Positions 16,426 through 24,025 of a DNA stretch of 64,000 nucleotides are shown here, one piece after another. The stretch covers positions 124,001-188,000 of the forward strand of contig CAWEZC010000003.1 of assembly GCA_963813495.1 (NCBI GenBank), written 5' to 3'. Position numbers and translations under genes: made by a program. This DNA comes from JACVRW01 sp963813495. GTDB taxonomy: Bacteria; Actinomycetota; Thermoleophilia; Solirubrobacterales; Thermoleophilaceae. The stretch's first letter is position 1. Every line of letters begins with the position of its first letter. The notes under the pieces are model-generated. The model saw only the letters and a program-made list of their open reading frames with translations, searched no databases and was not told where the DNA came from.

Positions 16426-16865
16426 CTGGGTGTCAACACCAGCAAAAGACCCCCGTCATCGTCGTACGCGGGGAAGATGTCAGCCTTCGCCGATTCGGGG
16501 CGATCCCCTTCGGCGTGCACGACGACTGGCTTGTCCAGCACCCGCACCCCCCACTCGAGCGCGGTGGCGATGTGATCATCGCCGTTCTCGAACCGGAGGT
16601 TGAGGACGTCCTGGGCCAAGCGGCCCATCACATCGAGCTCGCCCAGCCCCGTGAGCTCGCGGGCGCCGCGCCCGGTGCCGATCAGCCGCCCCTCCTGGTC
16701 GAGGATGAAGAAGGCCGCGTTGGGTGCCGGGTAGTAGTCGTCGAGCAGTTCGAACAGAAAGCCGAACCCGCACTTCTTGCAGCCCTTGGCGCGGCTCTGG
16801 AAGCCTGCTGTGCGCTCGGCGGACTCGGTGCGATTCCCGCAGTTCGGGCAGATGAAGATCGGCAT
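16422..16865 (-). CDS. Zinc-ribbon / PAS-like protein in the yajC position
   Basis: 147 aa from the ATG at 16865. The N-terminus has C-P-N-C-G-N-R and G-C-K-K-C-G-F-G-F, a four-cysteine zinc ribbon. The remaining ~100 residues look like a PAS fold: F-F-I-L-D-Q-E-G-R-L-I-G-T-G, then T-G-L-G-E-L-D-V-M-G-R. No membrane segment is present. Its stop overlaps the secDF start (ATGA), so the two are translationally coupled. In most bacteria this slot between ruvB and secD holds yajC, a membrane protein this gene does not resemble. I recognise no named function; a sensory or adaptor role is inferred. Confidence 0.75.
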   Translation of the reverse strand: MPIFICPNCGNRTESAERTAGFQSRAKGCKKCGFGFLFELLDDYYPAPNAAFFILDQEGRLIGTGRGARELTGLGELDVMGRLAQDVLNLRFENGDDHIATALEWGVRVLDKPVVVHAEGDRPESAKADIFPAYDDDGGLLLVLTPR

Positions 16866-16911
16866 GGGAACAGCCCATGCTAGCCAGCCCGGCCAGCAGA
16901 ACCGCCGGCCG

Positions 16912-17955
16912 TCAGAAAAGCCTCTGGCCCGTTTCCCTGGGGGCCTCGAGGCCGAGGTGCGCGAAGGCGGCGGCGGTGGCCACCCGCCCGCGCGGGGTGC
17001 GCATGAGCAGCCCCTGCTGGAGCAGATAGGGCTCGTAGACGTCCTCGATCGTGTCGGGCTCCTCCCCCACCGCCACGGCCAGCGTCGACAGCCCCACCGG
17101 CCCGCCCCCGAACTTCTGGCAGATGGCTCTGAGGATGTCGCGGTCGAGACGATCCAACCCCGCAGCGTCCACCTCGAGCAGGTCGAGCCCCTCGCGCGCC
17201 ACGCGCTCGTCGATATGGCCCGCTCCGCGCACCTCCGCGAAGTCACGCACGCGCTTGAGCAGGCGGTTGGCCACGCGCGGCGTGCCGCGCGAGCGCGAGG
17301 CGATCACCTGCGCCCCGGCGTCGTCGACCTGGACATCGAGGATGCCGGCCGAGCGGCGGACGATGCGGGCCAGCTCGGCGGGCTCGTAGAGGTCGAGGCG
17401 GTGGGTGACTCCGAAGCGGTCGCGCAGCGGCGTGGTCAGCAGCCCGGCGCGCGTGGTGGCGCCGATCAGCGTGAAGGCGGGGAGGTCGAGCGTGACCACC
17501 GCCGCGCCGGCGCCCTGGCCGACCGTGATGGGCAGCCGGCGGTCCTCCATGGCCGGGTAGAAGGTCTCCTCGAGTGCGCGCGGCAGGCGGTGGATCTCGT
17601 CCACGAAGAACACGCTGCGCGGGGCCAGGGCGGTGAGATAGCTGGCGATGTCGCCCTTGCGCTCGAGCGCGGGGCCCGCGGTGGGCACGAACTCGGCCTC
17701 CAGCTCGTTGGCGACGATCTGGGCCAGCGACGTCTTGCCGAGGCCGGGCGGCCCGGCCAGCAGCACGTGGTCGAGCGCCTCGCCGCGCGCGCGGGCGGCC
17801 TCGATGAAGATGGCCAGCTGCTCCTTGACGCTTTCCTGGCCGACGAAGTCGTCCAGGCGCCGGGGCCGCAGCGAGCGCTCGAGCTCGTCCTCGGACGGCT
17901 GCGGTTCGGGGTCGTGGATGCGCTCCACGCCGGGGGTGCGGATGCCGCCGCTCAC
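16912..17955 (-). CDS. ruvB: Holliday junction branch migration ATPase RuvB
   Basis: 347 aa from a GTG that overlaps the ruvA stop (GTGA). It shows Walker A G-P-P-G-L-G-K-T, Walker B F-V-D-E-I-H-R-L, the sensor G-A-T-T-R-A-G and the L-R-D-R-F-G arginine element, then the C-terminal winged helix (Q-K-F-G-G-G-P-V-G-L-S-T-L). RuvB hexamers drive branch migration of Holliday junctions with RuvA. All expected domains are present at the usual length. Confidence 0.97.
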   Translation of the reverse strand: MSGGIRTPGVERIHDPEPQPSEDELERSLRPRRLDDFVGQESVKEQLAIFIEAARARGEALDHVLLAGPPGLGKTSLAQIVANELEAEFVPTAGPALERKGDIASYLTALAPRSVFFVDEIHRLPRALEETFYPAMEDRRLPITVGQGAGAAVVTLDLPAFTLIGATTRAGLLTTPLRDRFGVTHRLDLYEPAELARIVRRSAGILDVQVDDAGAQVIASRSRGTPRVANRLLKRVRDFAEVRGAGHIDERVAREGLDLLEVDAAGLDRLDRDILRAICQKFGGGPVGLSTLAVAVGEEPDTIEDVYEPYLLQQGLLMRTPRGRVATAAAFAHLGLEAPRETGQRLF

Positions 17956-18530
17956 CGCGCCGCCCTGAGCGCCTCGGCGATCAGATCCTCAGGCGTCTCC
18001 CCTGCGGCCTGGTCGAGCAGCGAGTCGGCTTCCTGAGGACTGAAGCCCAGGCCCATCAGACCCTCGCGCGCGAGCGTGCGCGGGTCGTCGGAGGCGGTGC
18101 GCCGGACCACGATCTCGTCGCTGACCCGGCCCGCGACCTTCTCGCGCAGCTCGACGATGATGCGCTCGGCCGTGCGCTTGCCGATCCCGGGGACAGCCTG
18201 GAAGCGCGCGGCGTCGCCCGAGGCGATCGCGTTGAGCAACTCGCGCGGAGCGCCACCCGAGAGCACGGCCTGCGCCACCTTGGGCCCCACGCCCTGGACG
18301 CCGATCAGCATCAGGAACAGCTCGCGCTCGGCCTGGGTCGAGAACCCGTACAGATACATGCCGTCGTCACGCAGGACGAGATGGGCGAACAGGCGGCCCT
18401 CGCGGCCCGCCTGGGGCATATCGGCGAGCGTCTCCGAGGAGACGGCCAGGCGATAGCCCACGCCGGCCGCCTCGATCACCACCTCACCGGGCAGGCGGGT
18501 GATCACCTCGCCGCGCACGAAGGCGATCAT
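17952..18530 (-). CDS. ruvA: Holliday junction DNA helicase subunit RuvA
   Basis: 192 aa. The N-terminal OB-fold starts M-I-A-F-V-R-G-E-V; the two helix-hairpin-helix motifs G-V-Q-G-V-G-P-K-V-A and V-P-G-I-G-K-R-T-A-E-R-I follow. The C-terminal UBA-like domain, which contacts RuvB, has G-L-M-G-L-G-F-S-P-Q-E-A. RuvA tetramers bind the four-way junction and load RuvB. The gene lies between ruvC and ruvB and overlaps ruvB by four bases. Confidence 0.96.
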   Translation of the reverse strand: MIAFVRGEVITRLPGEVVIEAAGVGYRLAVSSETLADMPQAGREGRLFAHLVLRDDGMYLYGFSTQAERELFLMLIGVQGVGPKVAQAVLSGGAPRELLNAIASGDAARFQAVPGIGKRTAERIIVELREKVAGRVSDEIVVRRTASDDPRTLAREGLMGLGFSPQEADSLLDQAAGETPEDLIAEALRAAR

Positions 18531-18591
18531 GCGAACGCCCTGCGGCCGCGAAGGCTCAGCGGGAGGCGCCAGCGCCGGCGGCGGCGCCAGG

Positions 18592-19080
18592 TCATCCCAG
18601 CGCCGCCTTCAGCGGGGCCGAGTTGGCGTGGCAGATGGCCACCGCGAGCGCGTCGGCCGCATGGTCGGGCCGCGGCAGCTCGGGTAGCGACAGCAGCGCG
18701 CCGACCATGCGCTGCACCTGCTCCTTGCCCGCTCCACCGCTGCCGCAGACGGCCTGCTTGACCACCTGGGGGGTGTAGGAGAAGCAGGGAATCCCGGCCA
18801 TGCCGGCCGACAGCAGCACAACGCCGCGTGCCTGTCCCACGGCGAACGCACTGTGGGCGTTGCGACCGAAGTAGAGGTCCTCGACGGCCACGGCCATCGG
18901 CTCGTGCTCGCGGATCAGGTCGCACACCCGGGCGTGGATGTCGGCCAAGCGCCGCTCGAGCGGAGTCCCGGCACGCGTCTCGATCACCCCGCCGTCGAGT
19001 GCCGCGAGCGTTCGCCCACGGGAGAGCACCACGCCATACCCGGTATGCGCGGTGCCCGGATCGATGCCTAGTACGACCAC
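18592..19080 (-). CDS. ruvC: Holliday junction resolvase RuvC
   Basis: 162 aa from a GTG. The RNase H-like active site is visible: L-G-I-D-P-G-T-A-H-T-G-Y-G at the N-terminus, A-V-E-D-L-Y-F-G-R-N near residue 68, and H-A-A-D-A-L-A-V-A at the C-terminus. RuvC cuts Holliday junctions as a dimer. Its stop lies about 60 bases before ruvA, in the same orientation, so ruvC-ruvA-ruvB form one operon. Confidence 0.95.
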   Translation of the reverse strand: MVVLGIDPGTAHTGYGVVLSRGRTLAALDGGVIETRAGTPLERRLADIHARVCDLIREHEPMAVAVEDLYFGRNAHSAFAVGQARGVVLLSAGMAGIPCFSYTPQVVKQAVCGSGGAGKEQVQRMVGALLSLPELPRPDHAADALAVAICHANSAPLKAALG

Positions 19081-19126
19081 CTATGGGTGGGATTCTGCGC
19101 CCGGCGGCGGACGCCTTCCCGCAGGC

Positions 19127-19492
19127 CTAGCGGGTGCCGCGCCAGATGAACCAGGCGAAGACGCCCTGGAAGGGCAGTCGCGCCCACAGCGCGCCCTCGG
19201 GGATCTTCGGGAAGTCCTCGGCGTTGACCGCCATGTGCACGTTGGCGGGGAAGATCGCCACGATCGTGGCCAGCAGCCACCAGCGCCCCACCCGGCGCGT
19301 GCTGTCGGGCAGCACGGCGAGGCCGCCGGCGATCTCCGCCGCGCCGCTGGCCGCCACCAGTTCGCTCTTCCAGCGGTCCAGGTATCCGGGCATGATCGCC
19401 TCGTAGGTCCTGGGGATCACGAAATGCAGGATCCCGGCGAAGATCCAGAACAGCCCGAGCCCGTAGCGCAGGGCCGGCGAGCGCCCGCTCAA
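19127..19492 (-). CDS. DoxX-like small membrane protein
   Basis: 121 aa from a TTG that overlaps the yebC stop (TTGA). Four hydrophobic stretches and the pattern G-L-F-W-I-F-A-G-I-L-H-F, A-A-E-I-A-G-G-L-A-V-L and F-P-A-N-V-H-M-A-V fit the DoxX/DoxX-like family of four-helix membrane proteins. These are linked to respiratory or thiol-oxidative stress in some actinobacteria, but their chemistry is poorly defined. The short overlap means it is translated with yebC. Confidence 0.78.
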   Translation of the reverse strand: MSGRSPALRYGLGLFWIFAGILHFVIPRTYEAIMPGYLDRWKSELVAASGAAEIAGGLAVLPDSTRRVGRWWLLATIVAIFPANVHMAVNAEDFPKIPEGALWARLPFQGVFAWFIWRGTR

Positions 19493-20241
19493 GCCGCGGC
19501 CACTCGCTCGAGCACGTCGGAGTCGACGTCGAAGTTGGCGTGCACCGCCTGCACGTCGTCGTGATCCTCGAGGGCCTCGATCAGGCGCATCAGGCTGCCC
19601 ACCCGGTCCTCCTCGACGGGAACCCGCGTCGTGGGCCGCTGCACCAGCTCGGCGGACTCGAGCTCGATTCCCTCCCCGGCGAGCGCTTCGCGAACCGCGG
19701 TCACGTCGCCCGGCGCGGTCACGATCTCCCAGACGTCGCCGTCCAGGGCCACGTCCTCCGCCCCGGCGTCGATGGCGGCCAGCAGCTCGTCCTCCGAGTA
19801 GCGCGAGCCGTCCACCACGATCTCGCCTTTCTTCTCGAAGGTCCAGGCCACCGAGCCTGGCTCGCCGAGGTTGCCCCCGGCCTTGGTGAACGCGTGCCGT
19901 ACCTCGGAGCCCGTTCGGTTGCGGTTGTCGGTCAGGGCTTCGACGAGGATGGCCACGCCGCCCGGGCCGTAGCCCTCGTAGAGGACGGCCTCGTAGGCGT
20001 CGGCGTCGGCGTCGGCCCCGGTGCCCTTGGCGATGGCGCGCTCGATGTTGTCCTTGGGCATCGAGGCATCCCGGGCCTTCTGGACGGCGAGCGCCAGCGA
20101 CGGGTTGCCCTCCGGGTCTCCCCCGCCCTCACGGGCGGCGACGGTGATCGCGCGCGTGAGCTTGGTGAACAGCGCGCCGCGCTTGGCATCGACAGCCTTC
20201 TTCTTGTGCTTGATCGACGCCCATTTGGAGTGGCCGGCCAT
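19489..20241 (-). CDS. yebC: YebC/PmpR family protein
   Basis: 250 aa starting M-A-G-H-S-K-W-A-S-I-K-H-K-K, the near-invariant family opening. Later blocks include A-R-D-A-S-M-P-K-D-N-I-E-R-A-I and Y-E-G-Y-G-P-G-G-V-A. The family was described as transcriptional regulators and, more recently, as factors that help ribosomes through proline stretches. It is adjacent to ruvC in many bacteria, as here apart from the DoxX gene in between. Full length. Confidence 0.95.
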   Translation of the reverse strand: MAGHSKWASIKHKKKAVDAKRGALFTKLTRAITVAAREGGGDPEGNPSLALAVQKARDASMPKDNIERAIAKGTGADADADAYEAVLYEGYGPGGVAILVEALTDNRNRTGSEVRHAFTKAGGNLGEPGSVAWTFEKKGEIVVDGSRYSEDELLAAIDAGAEDVALDGDVWEIVTAPGDVTAVREALAGEGIELESAELVQRPTTRVPVEEDRVGSLMRLIEALEDHDDVQAVHANFDVDSDVLERVAAA

Positions 20242-20283
20242 GGCCCGAACAGTCTATTCCGGGGCCCCTCTCGGGCCGCGATC

Positions 20284-20844
20284 TCAACCGTTGACGAGTG
20301 GCAGCTGTGGCGCGGCTTGCAGCGAGCAGGCACCCGTGGCGCTGTCCTTGACCCATGAGAAGCGCACCGTCTTCGTCTCCGCGTAGACGGCGCCGCTTCC
20401 GGCGTCCTTCAGCCTCAGTTGCGCCGTGCCCTTCAGCCTGCGCAGCGTGCGGAACGCCTTCTTCGTATAGATGCGGGACCCGTAGAAGTAGCTGTACACG
20501 CTCCAGCTGTGCTCAGAGGGAGGCTCCAACGCGTCGAACGCGGCCGTGCGGGCGGTCTTCGGCGGAAATCTTTTCCACTTCCTGCCGTACATCTCGCGCA
20601 GATTGATGGTGAGCTCGTAGTACACGAACGGCCCGCCGGCGGGGTCCCCGAAGAAGGGATAGTTGCTCGGCATCGTTGTCAGCCCTACCTGGATGTGCAT
20701 GCCGCGCGGTTTGTAGAAGCATCTGGCGTCGCCCTCCGGGTCGAGCAGCCCGACGGCGGCGGCCGGGGCAACGCTTGCGAGCACTCCCGCAAGGCAGGCG
20801 AGCCCACCCAACGTCAGCTGCCTGAGGGGAAGCTCCAGACTCAT
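20284..20844 (-). CDS. Secreted protein of unknown function (tandem pair, second gene)
   Basis: 186 aa from the ATG at 20844, which overlaps the stop of the preceding gene (ATGA). A signal peptide is visible (L-A-G-V-L-A-S-V-A-P-A-A-A-V). The mature part is rich in aromatic residues and has two cysteines, one near each end. The C-terminal third (L-K-G-T-A-Q-L-R-L-K, V-R-F-S-W-V) suggests a beta-sandwich. I recognise no family. Its size, two distal cysteines and T-A-x-L-R/K-L-K strand resemble the upstream neighbour, so the two may be diverged paralogues. Confidence 0.65.
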   Translation of the reverse strand: MSLELPLRQLTLGGLACLAGVLASVAPAAAVGLLDPEGDARCFYKPRGMHIQVGLTTMPSNYPFFGDPAGGPFVYYELTINLREMYGRKWKRFPPKTARTAAFDALEPPSEHSWSVYSYFYGSRIYTKKAFRTLRRLKGTAQLRLKDAGSGAVYAETKTVRFSWVKDSATGACSLQAAPQLPLVNG

Positions 20845-21365
20845 ATCCCGCCGCCCCAGACTCCCTCGTTGGGGTTGATGCACTCAAATGCGGCGCTGCG
20901 CACGGTGTACTCCCAGATGGTCTTGTCGGGCAGGCGTCCTGGCCTTTCGCGCTTGAGCTTCACCGTGGCCTTGGCCGTCAGGGTGTGGGTCTCGTCCATC
21001 AGGCCTGTACGAATGCCCGACGTGGACCACGTGGGGAGCTTCTGTCCGCGCGTGAACCGGCTCCAGTCGTACGACCTCTTGTCGACCTTGCGCCACATGT
21101 CGCCGATGACCTGCTTGTCAATCTGGACGACGACCTTCTGGTAGTACGTGCTGTTCGCGTCGCCGTCGTCGGCGGGGAGTTGGTTCACCACGGTCTTGAC
21201 GACGCCTACCGAGCGGTAGCCGGCGCTCGTCTCCACGCAGTTCGCGCGCTTCCAGGAGAACGACGCCGCACCTGAAGGCGGGCCGTCGGCGGCGAGGGCG
21301 CCGGCCGGCGCGAGCAGCAGGACGCCGCCGGCACCGACCATGAAACCCAGAAGCGTCCGTTGCAT
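20841..21365 (-). CDS. Secreted protein of unknown function (tandem pair, first gene)
   Basis: 174 aa with a signal peptide (G-A-G-G-V-L-L-L-A-P-A-G-A-L-A-A) and a mature domain with two cysteines (C-V-E-T and F-E-C-I-N-P). It contains Y-Y-Q-K-V-V-V-Q-I-D and T-A-K-A-T-V-K-L-K-R, likely beta-strands. No known family is recognised. It is translationally coupled to the following secreted gene, so both products probably act together outside the membrane. It lies between the M29 aminopeptidase and yebC. Confidence 0.65.
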   Translation of the reverse strand: MQRTLLGFMVGAGGVLLLAPAGALAADGPPSGAASFSWKRANCVETSAGYRSVGVVKTVVNQLPADDGDANSTYYQKVVVQIDKQVIGDMWRKVDKRSYDWSRFTRGQKLPTWSTSGIRTGLMDETHTLTAKATVKLKRERPGRLPDKTIWEYTVRSAAFECINPNEGVWGGGI

Positions 21366-21427
21366 CTCAGGACGCTAACAGCGGTTGCCTGTGCACGCGA
21401 CGCCCAGGCCGGCCTTTGGTCCTATTC

Positions 21428-22531
21428 CTAGACCAGGAACTTGCCGTCGCGTTGCAGCTCCACTCCGTCGACGGTGATGGAGCCGCCGCGGCGCAGGTCG
21501 CAGACCATGTCCCAGTGCACCGCGGAGTCGTTGGTGCCGCCGCTCTCTGGGTAGGACATGCCGATCGCCATGTGGACGGTCCCGCCGATCTTCTCGTCGA
21601 GCAGGATCTCCTTGGTGCCGGTGGCGATGCCGAAGTTCGTGCCGATGCCGAGCTCGCCCAGGCGCCGCGCGCCCTCGTCGGTGTCGAGCATCTCGAGCAG
21701 GAACTCCTCGCCCTGCTCTGCGGAGGCGTCGACGACCTTGCCGTTCTCGAAGCGGAAGCGGACCCCCGAGACCGTGCGGCCGCCATAGCTGGCCGGAAAC
21801 GAGAAGGCCACCTCGCCGTTCACCGAGTCCTCGATCGGGCCGGTGAAGAACTCGCCGTCGGGCATGTTGAACTCACCGACGCAGGGGATCCAGTTGCGCC
21901 CGGCCACGCCCAGGGTGATGTCGGTGTCCTCGGCCTGAATGCGTACCTCCTCCTTGCCCTGGATCCACTCCGTGAGGTGGCGGACCTGATCGGACTGGCG
22001 CTGCCAGGCCGTGACGGGATCGCCGTCGTCGGCCAGGCAGGCCGCGTAGAAGAAGTTCTCGTATTCGGTGAGCGACATCCCCGCCTCGCTCGCGTAGGCG
22101 TGGGTGGGGAACAGCGTGAGCGACCAGCGGTGCTCGCCCGCGGCCGCCCGCCTCATCGACGTCTCCATGATCGGCTTGCGTGCCTTCTGGCTGCGCGCCT
22201 GCTTCTTGGGATCGGAGCGCGACAGCTCGCGTGCGTTGACGTCGGCCATGATCGCGATGCGGACGTCGGCGTTCTCGGCCGCCCACTCGGCGGTGGGTGG
22301 GATCCAGTCGAGCTGCTCGTCGGACGCGAGCTCGTAGAAGGCCGACTGGGCGCCGGTGGTGGTGAGCTGCATGATCGGCAGCCCGCCCGCGCGCAGCACC
22401 TCCTCGTAGACGGCCTGCACCAGCAGTTCGGCCGCGGAGGTCGACTGGATAACGCACACGTCGCCCTTGCTGACCTTCGTGGAGTACTGGACGAGTATCT
22501 GGGCGAGCGCTTCCGCGCGCTGGTCCCTCAT
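21428..22531 (-). CDS. M29-family (thermophilic) metalloaminopeptidase
   Basis: 367 aa; the ATG overlaps the pdxT stop (ATGA). M29 features include E-G-T/E-F-F-T-G-P-I-E-D-S-V-N-G near residue 250, G-V-R-F-R-F-E-N-G-K-V, L-G-E-L-G-I-G-T-N and the C-terminal H-x-A-I-G-M-S-Y-P-E-S-G-G and H-W-D-M-V. These supply the glutamate, histidine and aspartate metal ligands of AmpS/PepS-type enzymes, which remove N-terminal residues from peptides. Cytoplasmic: no signal peptide. The coupling to pdxT is positional and no pathway link is obvious. Confidence 0.88.
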   Translation of the reverse strand: MRDQRAEALAQILVQYSTKVSKGDVCVIQSTSAAELLVQAVYEEVLRAGGLPIMQLTTTGAQSAFYELASDEQLDWIPPTAEWAAENADVRIAIMADVNARELSRSDPKKQARSQKARKPIMETSMRRAAAGEHRWSLTLFPTHAYASEAGMSLTEYENFFYAACLADDGDPVTAWQRQSDQVRHLTEWIQGKEEVRIQAEDTDITLGVAGRNWIPCVGEFNMPDGEFFTGPIEDSVNGEVAFSFPASYGGRTVSGVRFRFENGKVVDASAEQGEEFLLEMLDTDEGARRLGELGIGTNFGIATGTKEILLDEKIGGTVHMAIGMSYPESGGTNDSAVHWDMVCDLRRGGSITVDGVELQRDGKFLV

Positions 22532-23085
22532 GAGAGAACTCCTGCTTGTTCGAGCAGCCAGCGGTGCAGGCTGCGGTCGTCGGTCAGTTCGGGGTGGAAG
22601 GCCACCGCGAGGATGTTGCCCTGGCGCACGGCCACGGGGTGGCCGCCGAGCTCCGCGAGCACCTCCACCTCGGGCCCGTGCTCCTCCACCCAGGGGGCGC
22701 GGATGAACACCGCGCGCAGCGGCCCCAGGCCCTCGAGGTCGAGGTCGGCCTCGAAGCTGTGCAGCTGGCGGCCGAACGCGTTGCGGCGCGCGGTCACGTC
22801 GAGCAGGCCGAGGTGCTCCCGGTCGAGCATGATCAGGCCGGCGCAGGTGGCGAGCACGGGGCGCCCGCTCGTGATCAGGTCGCGCAGCGGCTCGGCCAGC
22901 CCCTCGCGCTCGATGCCGAGGCCGATGGTGGTCGACTCGCCTCCGGGCAGCACCAGCCCGTCGAGTCCTTCGAGATCCTCGGCGGTGCGGAGCTCACGTG
23001 CCGTGGCGTTGCCCTCCTCCAGTGCCCGGGCATGGGCCTCGAAGTCGCCCTGAAGGGCCAGCACGCCAATGACTGGGGGGCTCAC
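22528..23085 (-). CDS. pdxT: Pyridoxal 5'-phosphate synthase glutaminase subunit PdxT
   Basis: 185 aa from a GTG that overlaps the pdxS stop (GTGA). Class I glutaminase: L-P-G-G-E-S-T-T, the nucleophile in T-C-A-G-L-I-M-L, and the C-terminal F-H-P-E-L catalytic pair. It supplies ammonia from glutamine to PdxS, with which it forms the PLP synthase complex. The length is typical. Confidence 0.96.
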   Translation of the reverse strand: MSPPVIGVLALQGDFEAHARALEEGNATARELRTAEDLEGLDGLVLPGGESTTIGLGIEREGLAEPLRDLITSGRPVLATCAGLIMLDREHLGLLDVTARRNAFGRQLHSFEADLDLEGLGPLRAVFIRAPWVEEHGPEVEVLAELGGHPVAVRQGNILAVAFHPELTDDRSLHRWLLEQAGVLS

Positions 23086-23966
23086 CAGCCGCGGTCTTGG
23101 AGCAGGCCGCCGTTCTCCTGCAGCGTGCCGATCTCGAGCCCGGGCATGGCCTCCCCCAGCTCGCGCGAGGCTGCCGCCACCCGCTCGGGATCCTCGAAGT
23201 GGGTGGTGGCCTCGACGATCGCGCGGGCGCGCCGGGCGGGGTCGGAGGACTTGAAGATGCCCGAGCCCACGAAGTTGCCCTCGGCGCCAAGCTGCATCAT
23301 CAGGGCGGCGTCGGCCGGGGTGGCGATGCCGCCGGCACAGAACAGGACGACGGGGAGCTTGCCCCGCTCGGCCACGTCGCGCACCAGATCGAGCGGCGCG
23401 GCGAGCTCCTTGGCCGCGCTCGGCAGCTCCATCGTGCTGAGCGAGCCCAGCCGGCGCACCTCGCTCGTGATCACGCGAATGTGGCGCACTGCCTCGACGA
23501 CGTTTCCGGTGCCCGCCTCACCCTTGGAGCGGATCATCGCGGCCCCCTCGGCGATGCGCCGCAGCGCCTCCCCGAGGTTGGTGGCACCGCAGACGAAGGG
23601 AATCTTGAAGGCCTGCTTGTCGATGTGGTGGGCCTCGTCGGCCGGGGTAAGCACCTCGGACTCGTCGATGTAGTCCACCTCGAGCGCCTCGAGCACCTGG
23701 GCCTCGACGAAATGGCCGATGCGGGCCTTGGCCATCACGGGAATCGTCACGGCCTCCTGAATCGCCTCGATCATGGCCGGGTTCGACATGCGGGCCACGC
23801 CGCCGTCGCGGCGGATGTCGGCCGGCACGCGCTCGAGGGCCATCACTGCCGCCGCCCCCGCGTCTTCTGCGACCTTCGCCTGCTCGGCGTCGACCACATC
23901 CATGATCACCCCGCCCTTGAGCATCTCGGCGAGGCCGGCCTTGACTCTGAAGGTCCCGGTCTCCAT
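23082..23966 (-). CDS. pdxS: Pyridoxal 5'-phosphate synthase lyase subunit PdxS
   Basis: 294 aa from the ATG at 23966, the family's usual length; the frame upstream of it is antisense noise. Signature parts are K-A-G-L-A-E-M-L-K-G-G-V-I-M-D-V, the Schiff-base lysine in M-A-K-A-R-I-G-H-F, and G-E-A-G-T-G-N-V. PdxS builds PLP from ribose 5-phosphate, glyceraldehyde 3-phosphate and ammonia. It is the first gene of a pdxS-pdxT-aminopeptidase run joined by 4-base overlaps. Confidence 0.97.
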   Translation of the reverse strand: METGTFRVKAGLAEMLKGGVIMDVVDAEQAKVAEDAGAAAVMALERVPADIRRDGGVARMSNPAMIEAIQEAVTIPVMAKARIGHFVEAQVLEALEVDYIDESEVLTPADEAHHIDKQAFKIPFVCGATNLGEALRRIAEGAAMIRSKGEAGTGNVVEAVRHIRVITSEVRRLGSLSTMELPSAAKELAAPLDLVRDVAERGKLPVVLFCAGGIATPADAALMMQLGAEGNFVGSGIFKSSDPARRARAIVEATTHFEDPERVAAASRELGEAMPGLEIGTLQENGGLLQDRGW

Positions 23967-23980
23967 TGGACAATCAGGAT

Positions 23981-24014
23981 AGCCCGCCCGTGGGCGGGGC
24001 CCTACAGGCGGGCT
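23981..24014 (-). terminator. Hairpin between the secreted hydrolase gene and pdxS
   Basis: A perfect 8-bp stem (AGCCCGCC with GGCGGGCT) with further GGGC/GCCC pairing in its 18-base loop starts 12 bases after the hydrolase stop. It most likely ends that transcript. A structured pdxS leader is the alternative, since the pdxS ATG is only 15 bases away. No T-run. Confidence 0.5.
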
Positions 24015-24025
24015 GTCCGACGGAG

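Noticed and set aside
19978..20020. Repeat-like run of GCGTCGGCGTCGGCGTCGG in yebC
   Set aside because: It only encodes an Ala-Asp repeat within an intact gene; too short for a meaningful repeat array.
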